DNA from: QHCE01 sp041743105
Lineage (GTDB): Bacteria; Actinomycetota; Actinomycetes; Mycobacteriales; QHCE01
Length of the DNA: 12,472 nucleotides
Direction: 5' to 3'
NCBI GenBank assembly: GCA_041743105.1
Contig: JBGTNI010000090.1
Location: 1-12,472 of the forward strand
Shown here piece by piece: positions 5,759 through 12,446 of this stretch. The position numbers and the translations under genes were made by a program. The notes under the pieces were generated by a model, which ran no database searches, was not told the DNA's origin, and saw only the letters and a program-made list of their open reading frames with translations. Position 1 is the first letter of the stretch. Each line of letters begins with the position of its first letter.

Positions 5759-6589
5759 TCAGCGATAGTCGGTGACGAAGTCGATCAACCGCTCCATCGC
5801 GTTCAGTAGCGGGGTCTCCAGATCGGCATAGGAGCTCACTGAGCCCAAAATGCGGCGCCACATCGTGGCCGGGTCGCTGACATTGAGAGCGTCGCAGATC
5901 CCCTGCTTCCAATCGGTTCCTCTCGGCACCCGCGGCCATGCGCGGATACCGACGGCCGCGGGCTTCACGGCTTGCCAGATGTCGACGTAGGGGTGCCCGG
6001 TGATCAGTACCTGGACCGACGCGCTGGCATCGGCGAGGCGGCGCTCCTTGCTGCCGGCCACCAGATGATCCACGAGGACGCCGAGTCGGCGGGTTGGGCC
6101 GGGCCGGAACTCAGTCACAATGCTGGGTAGCTCGTCGATGCCGTGTAGCGGCTCGACGACCACACCCTCGATCCGAAGGTCCTCGCCCCAGACACGTTCG
6201 ATCAGCGCCGCGTCGTGGATCCCTTCCACGTAGATGCGGCTGGCCTTGGCTACTTGGGCGGGAGCGTGTGCCACGGCGATCGACCCCGATGCGGTGCGTC
6301 GCGGTCCGTGGGCAGCTTTGGGTGGCACATATGCCAGCGTGACTAAGGTTCCGTCTAGCCGGAAGCCTGCGTTCACTAGTGGGAATACCCGGTGACGGTT
6401 TTGTCTGTCTTCCAAGGTCACTGTCTGTTTTGAGAGTTCGACGATGGCCCCGCAGAAGCCTGAATCGGCCTCCTCGACCACCATTGAAAGCTCCGCGGCG
6501 ACCACGGGTACGGCTTTCGACCGCGATGTGTGCCGTGGATCTTTTGAAGGATCGGCCAGGACGTCATGACCGTAGTTCACGCTACGCAC
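5759..6589 (-). CDS. DUF3097 family protein
   Basis: This 276-residue protein matches, from memory, the actinobacterial DUF3097 family along its whole length: VEEADSGFCGAIVELSK, TVTLEDRQNRHRVFPL, RTASGSIAVAHA, RIYVEGIHDAALIERVWGED, GVLVDHLVAGSKE, VLITGHPYVDIWQAVKP, WPRVPRGTDWKQGICDAL and the terminal MERLIDFVTDYR. The function of the family is not established. The RIYVEGIHDAAL segment (Glu122, Asp126) and the later VLVDHLV (Asp174) resemble the Glu and Asp motifs of Toprim domains, which would suggest a metal-dependent nucleic-acid role; this is inference. The start is GTG at 6589, with GTG three codons on as an alternative; neither has a strong ribosome site, so a leaderless message is possible. 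It heads a probable operon with the alpha/beta hydrolase. Confidence 0.92.
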   Translation of the reverse strand: MRSVNYGHDVLADPSKDPRHTSRSKAVPVVAAELSMVVEEADSGFCGAIVELSKQTVTLEDRQNRHRVFPLVNAGFRLDGTLVTLAYVPPKAAHGPRRTASGSIAVAHAPAQVAKASRIYVEGIHDAALIERVWGEDLRIEGVVVEPLHGIDELPSIVTEFRPGPTRRLGVLVDHLVAGSKERRLADASASVQVLITGHPYVDIWQAVKPAAVGIRAWPRVPRGTDWKQGICDALNVSDPATMWRRILGSVSSYADLETPLLNAMERLIDFVTDYR

Positions 6590-6718
6590 GGATCAACGCT
6601 AACGGCTGATTGTGTTCCACAGTCCGCTGACGCGCTGAAGTACTGCGGTGATGTAGGCAGCTGATTTCACTTCACCGAGATGCCTTCAGCCACGTAGGAC
6701 ATTATGGGCGGTATTTCA

Positions 6719-6739
6719 TACGAAATATGTTTATTCGTA
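6719..6739. promoter_or_regulatory. Inverted repeat in the divergent intergenic region
   Basis: TACGAA (6719-6724) and TTCGTA (6734-6739) are perfect inverted arms with nine bases between them. An overlapping shorter repeat ATTTC-N4-GAAAT begins at 6713. The segment is AT rich against a GC-rich background and sits between the diverging DUF3097 and nuclease-like genes, so it could be a regulator site for one or both. The arms are seen directly; the role is inferred. Confidence 0.35.
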
Positions 6740-6826
6740 ACATTTGGGCTCCGCGGAGGTATCACTAAGTGTTCTGGCCGTGTCCGCTGAGGCGGCTGTG
6801 GGTCAGCGATGCTGAAAGGTGCAGCC

Positions 6827-7753
6827 GTGACATATCCGACCAATCCTCTGCCTGGACCATCGGGCTGGGTAAACCCGCAGTCGACCGATCCTGGTACAAC
6901 TCTTCCGAAAACGTGGTTGCAGCGCCTCACCTCGAAGCAGCGCGCGACGGGTATTGTGGGTGGGCTGATCGCCTTGACGCTGTGCGCTTGTTGCGGCTTG
7001 CTGGGTGCCGGATTGATGTCTCCGTCCGAGGACTCTGAGGACAAAACCGACCCTGCCGTCCCAAGCTCTCCCGCCCCAGCTCAGCTGCGGCTGGAAGAAC
7101 CCGGTGACTTACTCGGAGAAGCCGAAGTCGTGGGGGTCGTAAGTGGTGATTCCGTACAGGTCCGATTCGACGGGGTAACCCGGGGAATTCGGGTCGTTGG
7201 TATCAGCGCTCCCAGCATCTCCGAGAAGCACTGCTGGGCAGCGGAATCTAAGGCTTTCGCCGAGCAAACACTATCCGGCAAAGTCGTGAAACTTTTCACG
7301 GATAAGGGATATGAAAAGCCAGAGGGAAACGCACCGATTGACGCCTACATTGTGCTATCGGATAAGAAGCATTACGGTATCGCCGCACTGGAGGCAGGCG
7401 CGGCGCGAACGGATGTCGGCATTCACAGGACACCGTTTGCCGAGCAGCTGCTCGCCGCGCAGCGTAAGGCCGAAAGCGATAAATCGGGAACGTGGGGGGA
7501 GCCGTGCAAGGGGGGTACTGCGCCCGCAGTCCCCCCGTCGGTTAGCCCCGCTCCGCAACCTGCACCTCAACCTTCACCCAGGCCAGCGCCGCGTCCCCAA
7601 CCACGGCCTGCGCCCGCTCCTGACAACGGCGCTGGTACGTACTACAAGAACTGCACCGCGGCGCGAGCTGCCGGTGCTGCACCGGTGCGTCGCGGTGCGC
7701 CTGGGTACGGCAGGCACCTCGATCGTGACGGTGACGGCGTCGGATGTGAGTGA
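6827..7753 (+). CDS. Membrane-anchored SNase-like protein with C-terminal excalibur domain
   Basis: This is a 308-residue protein. GTG 6827 is preferred to ATG 6809 because AAAGG lies six bases before it. After a Pro/Thr-rich head, one hydrophobic helix (about 41-64, GIVGGLIALTLCACCGLLGA) anchors it. Residues about 100-225 are a staphylococcal-nuclease-like fold (VVGVVSGDSVQVRF, IRVVGIS, HYGIAALEAGAART, AAQRKAESDKSGTWG). A Pro-rich linker follows (about 236-266), then an excalibur domain (270-308) with YYKNCTAARAAGAAPVRRG and the DRDGDGVGCE calcium-binding loop. Against classic SNase, Arg35 and Asp21 have equivalents (Arg122, Asp108). The DTPE segment has become SAPS, and GRGLAY has become APIDAY, so Asp40, Glu43 and Arg87 seem absent. 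It may bind rather than cut nucleic acid. It probably acts outside the cell. Confidence 0.88.
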   Translation: MTYPTNPLPGPSGWVNPQSTDPGTTLPKTWLQRLTSKQRATGIVGGLIALTLCACCGLLGAGLMSPSEDSEDKTDPAVPSSPAPAQLRLEEPGDLLGEAEVVGVVSGDSVQVRFDGVTRGIRVVGISAPSISEKHCWAAESKAFAEQTLSGKVVKLFTDKGYEKPEGNAPIDAYIVLSDKKHYGIAALEAGAARTDVGIHRTPFAEQLLAAQRKAESDKSGTWGEPCKGGTAPAVPPSVSPAPQPAPQPSPRPAPRPQPRPAPAPDNGAGTYYKNCTAARAAGAAPVRRGAPGYGRHLDRDGDGVGCE

Positions 7754-7774
7754 CGGTACGGCGGTGTGACGCAG

Positions 7775-8191
7775 TCATGTGGCAGTGAAAGGGTTATGCA
7801 GGCGAGCCCGAGTGCGCGCAATATCCGCCGTGTTACGAGTCGCTAGAACCCAACCATGCACTATGGCTGTGGCCGCCAGTAGGCCATCGATCACCGGTAC
7901 CGGCTGCGCCGGTTTGATCCGCCCCCATTCCTGGGCCACCGCGCCGTCCACTACCGCTATGTGATTGTCGTAGTGGTCCAGAATGTGCGCCAGCCAGGAT
8001 TCGAGCGCGTTCGCTTGCGCCCGGTCACCCCGTTGTTCCAACCCGGTGATGCCCCGGCGGATCTCACCGATGGTCAATACGCTCAAAAACAGCTCGTGCC
8101 CATCAACTGTCTCGAACCAGTCGAGGACGCCTCGGTTGGGCTTGGGTTTACGGAGTTCAGACAGGACGTTGGTATCGACGAGGAAGCTCAC
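7775..8191 (-). CDS. vapC: VapC-type PIN-domain toxin
   Basis: This 138-residue PIN-domain ribonuclease has the acidic metal-binding residues in place: Asp6 (FLVDTNVLSEL), Glu43 (SVLTIGEIRRG), Asp102 (VPVIDGLLAATA) and Asp123 in TRNTADIART. The sequence is close to the FitB-like branch of VapC (VLSELRKPKPN, LFLSVLTIGEI). VapC proteins cleave specific RNAs, often tRNA or 23S rRNA, when released from antitoxin; the target here is unknown. It starts at GTG (plus-strand 8189-8191), which overlaps the antitoxin TGA by four bases (GTGA), so the pair is translationally coupled. It converges on the nuclease-like gene, ending 21 bases from its stop. All key residues are present, so it looks functional. 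Confidence 0.93.
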   Translation of the reverse strand: MSFLVDTNVLSELRKPKPNRGVLDWFETVDGHELFLSVLTIGEIRRGITGLEQRGDRAQANALESWLAHILDHYDNHIAVVDGAVAQEWGRIKPAQPVPVIDGLLAATAIVHGWVLATRNTADIARTRARLHNPFTAT

Positions 8192-8439
8192 CGATCTCCT
8201 CCGAAGTCGATGTCCCTGCCGAAATCAGTGGAACGTTCAAACTCAATGTCCACTTTAGGCATCGACAACAAAGCTCCCTTGAAGTCTTCGGCTTCTCCAG
8301 TCAACCGGCGGTAGGTAGCGATGTCGATAACCGCTGCGACTTCCTGCCCGTGGCGGGTCACGACCTGCACCCCATCGGACTCTACGGAGCGTAGTAGTTC
8401 ACTAAACCGTTGCTTAGCCTCTTGAAGTTGCCAATGCAT
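8188..8439 (-). CDS. Phd/YefM-type antitoxin of the VapC module
   Basis: This is an 83-residue antitoxin on the minus strand. The ATG at plus-strand 8437-8439 is chosen because GGGAG lies seven bases upstream and the next residues, MHWQLQEAKQRFSELLRSVE, are the standard Phd/YefM start; longer frames upstream have no such support. Strand residues DGVQVVTRHGQEVAAVIDIATYRRL follow, the DNA-binding dimer core. The C-terminal part (SMPKVDIEFERSTDFGRDID) is acidic and aromatic and probably inhibits VapC by occupying its active site. A Phd-family antitoxin with a PIN toxin is a common combination. Its stop overlaps the toxin start. The palindrome at 8465-8476 probably lets the complex repress its own promoter. 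Confidence 0.9.
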   Translation of the reverse strand: MHWQLQEAKQRFSELLRSVESDGVQVVTRHGQEVAAVIDIATYRRLTGEAEDFKGALLSMPKVDIEFERSTDFGRDIDFGGDR

Positions 8440-8464
8440 GTCGACACTCCCTTTAGCTCCTAAT

Positions 8465-8483
8465 CTGTCTAGACAGTAGTATA
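8465..8483 (-). promoter_or_regulatory. Palindromic operator beside the -10 of the VapC module
   Basis: CTGTCTAGACAG (8465-8476) is a perfect 12-bp palindrome. On the minus strand it directly follows TATACT (plus-strand 8478-8483), a good -10 element, and lies 26 bases before the antitoxin ATG. This placement suits autorepression by the antitoxin-toxin complex. No good -35 hexamer is visible at 16-18 bases. Confidence 0.55.
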
Positions 8484-8573
8484 GCTTGACAAGGCCTATG
8501 ACCGCCGGAAGCCGGGCTTCGGTCAAGATTCGGAACCGTAGGTGATCTCGGCCCCTCACCCCCCAAGGAACCG

Positions 8574-9479
8574 ATGATCCTCAGTACTAGACCCTATGGC
8601 GACCGCGACTGTCCTACAGTCCAGGCCGCGCTGGCAGGCTGGATCCAACAGGCCGGCGATTGCGGATATCCCCACATCGGGGAGATACCGCATCGGATTT
8701 ACGAGAACCTACGAGGTCGTCGGCCCATCGGAGAGCTTGTGCAAGTCTGGGAGGACGACGCGGCCATCGTCGGTCTGGGAATAGGCTTGCGGTTCGGCTC
8801 AACCTTCGACGTAGTCACTAGTCCGACATATCGCGGAACAGTCGCCGAAACCGCGATGATCGAAGCGGCCCTCGAGACAACGCAGCGCTACATAGGAACC
8901 TCAGAGCACGAGCGTGGCTCAGTCGGTACCGACGTGTTCGCCTGCGACACCGTGAGGGCCCAGTTGTTGATCCGCCTCGGGTTTAAGCGGTTCCGGCTCT
9001 GGGATCAGACACGCAAGCGCAGTCTCGCCGCGTCGATTCCTGAGCCAGAGCTTCCTTCCGGATTCAACATCCGGGTCGTCGCCGAATCCGACTCTGCACA
9101 GCTCGCGCTCGCTCGCAACAGTGCTTTCGACGAGAGCTGGTCTGGTCAGCAATATCGCGACCAGGTGATGCGAAAGCCTGGTTACCGAACCGAGCGAGAG
9201 CTTGTGGTGGTGTCCCCGCAAGGAAAGGTAGCGGCATTCACCATCCTCTGGCTCGACGGTGTGAACCAGATCGGTCACTTCGAACCGGTGGGGACACATC
9301 GCGATTTTCAACGCCGCGGCCTCGCCCGGGCGTTGATGCTCCATGCGTTACGCGAGCTCCAGGTACACGGCATGCAGACCGCGACGGTAACTCACGCCGC
9401 CGATAACCAGCCGGCCCTTGCGCTCTACAGTGGTCTTGGCTTTCAAAAAACCTGTCACACCTTCGGATATCGGCGATAG
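8574..9479 (+). CDS. GNAT-family N-acetyltransferase, probably tandem-domain
   Basis: This is a 301-residue protein with a clear C-terminal GNAT domain. VGTHRDFQRRGLARALM carries the acetyl-CoA pyrophosphate motif at Gln246-Arg-Arg-Gly249-Leu-Ala251. ATVTHAADNQPALALYSGLGF follows, with the usual Asn and Tyr285 that close the fold. The N-terminal half (residues 1-150) has a degenerate GNAT-like pattern ending in AQLLIRLGFKRF, reminiscent of the second-half motif LYxxLGF, so this may be a double-GNAT protein like mycothiol synthase. It lacks enough identity for me to call it that. Substrate is unknown. ATG 8574 has AAGGA six bases upstream. It is transcribed away from the VapC module and towards the methyltransferase, 53 bases away. 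Confidence 0.85.
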   Translation: MILSTRPYGDRDCPTVQAALAGWIQQAGDCGYPHIGEIPHRIYENLRGRRPIGELVQVWEDDAAIVGLGIGLRFGSTFDVVTSPTYRGTVAETAMIEAALETTQRYIGTSEHERGSVGTDVFACDTVRAQLLIRLGFKRFRLWDQTRKRSLAASIPEPELPSGFNIRVVAESDSAQLALARNSAFDESWSGQQYRDQVMRKPGYRTERELVVVSPQGKVAAFTILWLDGVNQIGHFEPVGTHRDFQRRGLARALMLHALRELQVHGMQTATVTHAADNQPALALYSGLGFQKTCHTFGYRR

Positions 9480-9532
9480 GCGGACGTCGCGGAGCTCTAC
9501 GGCTCCGGGGACCCTGGGAAGAAGGTAAGACG

Positions 9533-10729
9533 GTGAGCGAGGAAAGCTGGGTAGGCCGCACCTTGGAGCTAGAGGTGGGAGCGGTGGCACACGGCGGACA
9601 CTGTGTTGCCCGCGCTGAGGGTCGCGTCGTCTTCGTTCGGCACGCGCTCCCGGGTGAACTCGTCGTCGCCGGGGTCACCGAGGACAAGGGTGGTTCGTTC
9701 TGCCGGGCAGATACCACCGCGGTGCTGCGTGCCGCACCTGAGCGGGTAGAGCCACCGTGCCCGGTGGCAGCGCCGGGTGGTTGCGGTGGTTGTGACTGGC
9801 AGCATGCCGCACCGCGGCTTCAGCGCGACCTCAAGGCCACCGTCGTGCAGGAGCAGCTCTCCCGGTTGGGCGGGATCGAGCGTGCTGTCGTCGTGGAGGA
9901 ACTACCCGGTGGTGCGCTGGGTTGGCGTAGCCGCGTGCGACTGGTCGCGGATGGCGACGGCCGTGCCGGCCTTCGTGCGCATCGCAGTCATCGGGTGATC
10001 CCGCTTTCGGCGTGTCCCATCTCGCTGCCGAGCGCCTTAGACGATGTACTTGCGCGCCGGTGGCGACCCGGCAGTGAGATCGAAGTGACCACCGATGACG
10101 AAGCTCGCGAGCATGTCCGCGAGCTGAACGTGGTGCGGGGGAAGCAACAGGCCAGGCAGCTCAAAGGCGGCGTTGCGATGCAGCGTGCCGCAGGCCGGGA
10201 TTGGCGGCTTGCGGCGCACGGATTCTGGCAGGGACACCCGGCAGCTGCCGAGGCACTCGCCGCGACCGTTCGCGAATGGGCGAAGCCACCCGTTGGCAGC
10301 GTTGCCTGGGATTTCTATGCGGGCGTCGGACTGTTTGCGTCCGTGCTGGCCACGGCCGTGGGTCCGGACGGCACAGTGTTCGCGGTGGAGTCCGATCGCC
10401 GTGCGGTGACCGACGCTGAGGCCAACCTTGCCGATCTATCGCAGGTGCGTTGGTGCATAGGCCGGGTGGAGCACGCGCTGCGCGAGCTCACCGAACAGCC
10501 GAGTGTGGTGGTACTGGATCCGCCCCGCAAGGGAGCCGGACGAGCCGTCGTGGAAGCTATTGCCGGGCGTTCCCCCGAAAGAGTGGTGTATGTGGCGTGC
10601 GATCCGGCGGCCCTAGCTCGCGACCTAGCGACCTTTGCTGAACGCGGCTATCGGCTCACAGATCTGCGTGCCTTCGACGCGTTCCCGATGACTCATCACG
10701 TGGAGTGCGTGGCGCTGCTGAGCCGGTGA
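9533..10729 (+). CDS. TrmA/RlmD-family RNA (uracil-5-)-methyltransferase
   Basis: This is a 398-residue class I S-adenosylmethionine enzyme expected to methylate C5 of a uridine in rRNA or tRNA. An N-terminal TRAM domain (about 5-65) binds RNA. Four cysteines, Cys76, Cys84, Cys87 (PCPVAAPGGCGGCDWQH) and Cys161 (SACPIS), match the iron-sulfur cluster pattern of RlmD. The Rossmann part has DFYAGVGLFA at 260-269 and Glu286 (AVES) for the methyl donor, then LDPPRKGAG with Asp329. The catalytic Cys356 lies in VYVACDPAALARDL and the general base Glu391 in HHVECVALL. All key residues are present. Which uridine is modified cannot be told, so I give no symbol. The start is GTG 9533, with AAGAAGG eight bases upstream. 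Confidence 0.94.
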   Translation: MSEESWVGRTLELEVGAVAHGGHCVARAEGRVVFVRHALPGELVVAGVTEDKGGSFCRADTTAVLRAAPERVEPPCPVAAPGGCGGCDWQHAAPRLQRDLKATVVQEQLSRLGGIERAVVVEELPGGALGWRSRVRLVADGDGRAGLRAHRSHRVIPLSACPISLPSALDDVLARRWRPGSEIEVTTDDEAREHVRELNVVRGKQQARQLKGGVAMQRAAGRDWRLAAHGFWQGHPAAAEALAATVREWAKPPVGSVAWDFYAGVGLFASVLATAVGPDGTVFAVESDRRAVTDAEANLADLSQVRWCIGRVEHALRELTEQPSVVVLDPPRKGAGRAVVEAIAGRSPERVVYVACDPAALARDLATFAERGYRLTDLRAFDAFPMTHHVECVALLSR

Positions 10730-10850
10730 ACGGTGGCTGCTGGCGGAGCCGCGATCTTATGTCAAGCCTGAGCGTGCGGCCTACTTCGAGTGTCGGCTCG
10801 GGCGTGTTTCCGATGTTAATCGGTGTTGTGCGGATCTGATCTGGTTCGGT

Positions 10851-10879
10851 TTGTCACAGTCACGGACGATACTTCATAC
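10851..10879 (+). promoter_or_regulatory. Candidate promoter of the HicA-like operon
   Basis: TTGTCA (10851-10856) is a good -35 and, 17 bases on, TCATAC (10874-10879) is a fair -10. A TATAAA at 10888-10893 lies close by and may be the true -10 of an overlapping promoter. The site is about 70 bases before the ATG at 10947. It is proposed from sequence only. Confidence 0.35.
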
Positions 10880-10946
10880 AAGCGTTCTATAAAGTGCGAC
10901 CGTGCCCGCCGTTGTGGCGTCTCGCCAAGAGTGTGAGGGGAGCTGC

Positions 10947-11180
10947 ATGGGATATTGGAAGAAACACCCGAAAAAGGAGCTTCAAGACGTTCTGCGGATT
11001 TTGCACGAACACGGTTGGCGGATCATTGACCCTCCTAAGTATTACACGGTGCGCTGCCCTTGTGGCTCATGCTCGATACAGGTACATCTCACGCCATCTA
11101 GCCGACACCACGGTAACGTTGTATTACGATTGGCACGGCAGTGCCCGCTTTGGGAGGAGCCGCAATGGACACGTTCATAG
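10947..11180 (+). CDS. Small Cys-rich HicA-like protein, possible toxin
   Basis: This is a 77-residue basic protein. ATG 10947 is chosen because GGGGAG lies four bases upstream. It opens with a helix (KKHPKKELQDVLRILHEHGW), then IIDPPKYYTVRCPCG, SIQVHLTPSSRHHGNVVLRL and a C-terminal CPLW. The order helix, GWxI turn, three strands with a conserved His (His47), then a helix fits the double-stranded-RNA-binding fold of HicA toxins, which cut mRNA. The usual HicA Gly-Ser-His is replaced by Cys-Pro-Cys-Gly (Cys37, Cys39, with Cys42 and Cys66), which might bind metal. The last 16 bases overlap the next gene, which fits a two-gene module. HicA membership is inference from pattern; the alternative is an unrelated zinc-binding protein. 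Confidence 0.6.
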   Translation: MGYWKKHPKKELQDVLRILHEHGWRIIDPPKYYTVRCPCGSCSIQVHLTPSSRHHGNVVLRLARQCPLWEEPQWTRS

Positions 11181-11494
11181 AGATCGAATACAAGGCCATC
11201 GGTCACGCTCTCACTCATGAAGACGGGGAGCGTCTGATGGACGCTCTGCTGGAGCTGGAAAACCTCAACGATGACATGCTCGATTGCGGCACTGCGACCG
11301 ATACCGCAGCGAACGTCTTGACGGCGACGCTGACTGTCCGATCCGAGGATGAGGCGGCGGCGATTAAGCGTGCCCTTCCCATCGTCCGTGCGGCTATCCA
11401 CACCATAGGGAAGGCCACGGCGGGATGGCCCAGCGAGGCCGACGTGGACAGGACGCTTTTCCAGCGTCAGGGGACACGTTTCATCGTGGCGTAG
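11165..11494 (+). CDS. Unrecognised acidic partner of the HicA-like protein
   Basis: This is a 109-residue acidic protein. ATG 11165 has GGGAGGAG three bases upstream, lying inside the end of the previous gene, and overlaps that gene by 16 bases. It reads as a strand (FIEIEYKAIGHAL), a helix (EDGERLMDALLELENLNDDM), two strands (ATDTAANVLTATLTVRSED), a second helix (AAAIKRALPIVRAAIHTIGK) and a tail ending RQGTRFIVA, a split beta-alpha-beta pattern. It has neither the RNase-H-like core nor the ribbon-helix-helix end of HicB and I know no family for it. By position and charge it could be the antitoxin of the preceding basic protein, or simply a co-expressed protein. Confidence 0.7.
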   Translation: MDTFIEIEYKAIGHALTHEDGERLMDALLELENLNDDMLDCGTATDTAANVLTATLTVRSEDEAAAIKRALPIVRAAIHTIGKATAGWPSEADVDRTLFQRQGTRFIVA

Positions 11495-11563
11495 CATCAA
11501 GCAGCTCCCGGTCGCTTCGCTCCTCTGATCGGTGTAGCAACCTGCCGACGAACGGGAGAAGCT

Positions 11564-12415
11564 GTGTGGGGTCCGCAACGGTTGGCTGCAGCGACGATGG
11601 TGATGTTGCTCACCCTCATGGCGGCGGCCTGCGGTGCTGATGAAACGTCCAACGATGCCGGGCAGCCACCCTCAGTCAGGGTGCGGGACGATCTTCAGTC
11701 GGTCTTCCGCGATGCCGGTATGCGGGGAACGTTTGCGCTGCTCGACGTCACCAGCGGCCGGGTCACTGTCGTGGATCGGGCGCGGGTGGAGCGCCCGGAT
11801 GTGCCGGCTTCGAGCTTCAAAATCGCGCACAGTTTGATCGCGCTGGAAACCGGCGTGGTTCGGGATGAAAACGAGGTTGTGCCCTACGGCGGCTGGCCAC
11901 AGCCGGTGAAGAGCTGGGAAAAAGATATGAGTATCCGCGAGGCGGTGCCGGCATCTAACGCCGCGGTCTTTCAGCAGATCGCGCGCCGTATCGGGCCGGA
12001 GCGGATGCAGACTTGGCTTGACCGGCTTGACTACGGGAACCGGGAGATCGGGCCGGCGCAGAACGTCGACCGGTTCTGGCTCAGCGGGCCGCTGAAGATC
12101 TCACCGCTGGAGCAAACCCGATTCCTGGCGAAGCTCGCCCAGTACAAGCTTCCCGTTTCGGAAGGGACGCAGCAGACGGTCGCCGAGATTCTCGAGCTAG
12201 AGCGCACGCCCGATCACACTCTCTACGGCAAGACCGGATGGCGCTTCGATGCCGAACCACAGCTGGGTTGGTGGGTCGGCTGGGTCCAGCGCGGCGAACG
12301 TCTGTTTGCCTTCGCGCTGAACCTGGATATGAAGGGCGAGGCCGATGCCAAGCAGCGTGTGCCCATAGGACGCGAACTCCTCACTCGGCTAGGTGTGCTG
12401 CCCGCAGCGTCCTAG
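11564..12415 (+). CDS. Class D beta-lactamase-like lipoprotein
   Basis: This 283-residue protein is exported and lipid-anchored: the signal peptide is AATMVMLLTLMAAAC, with Cys23 as the lipobox cysteine. The enzyme part has the class D (OXA-type) motifs: nucleophile Ser83 and carboxylated-lysine candidate Lys86 in PASSFKIAHSL, YGN at 157-159, the tryptophan-containing FWLSGPLKISPLEQ at 171-184, and the KTG triad 223-225 (LYGKTGWRF), then WWVGWVQR. The SxV motif of the family reads Ser131-Asn-Ala133, so Val is replaced by Ala. The family hydrolyses beta-lactams through an acyl-enzyme; related receptor-type proteins sense them instead. Activity cannot be judged from sequence. The start is GTG 11564 with GGGAGAAG just upstream. 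It is 69 bases after the preceding gene and may be separately transcribed. Confidence 0.88.
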   Translation: MWGPQRLAAATMVMLLTLMAAACGADETSNDAGQPPSVRVRDDLQSVFRDAGMRGTFALLDVTSGRVTVVDRARVERPDVPASSFKIAHSLIALETGVVRDENEVVPYGGWPQPVKSWEKDMSIREAVPASNAAVFQQIARRIGPERMQTWLDRLDYGNREIGPAQNVDRFWLSGPLKISPLEQTRFLAKLAQYKLPVSEGTQQTVAEILELERTPDHTLYGKTGWRFDAEPQLGWWVGWVQRGERLFAFALNLDMKGEADAKQRVPIGRELLTRLGVLPAAS

Positions 12416-12446
12416 CGGCACACTCGAATTCATCGAGCTCCAGGGG

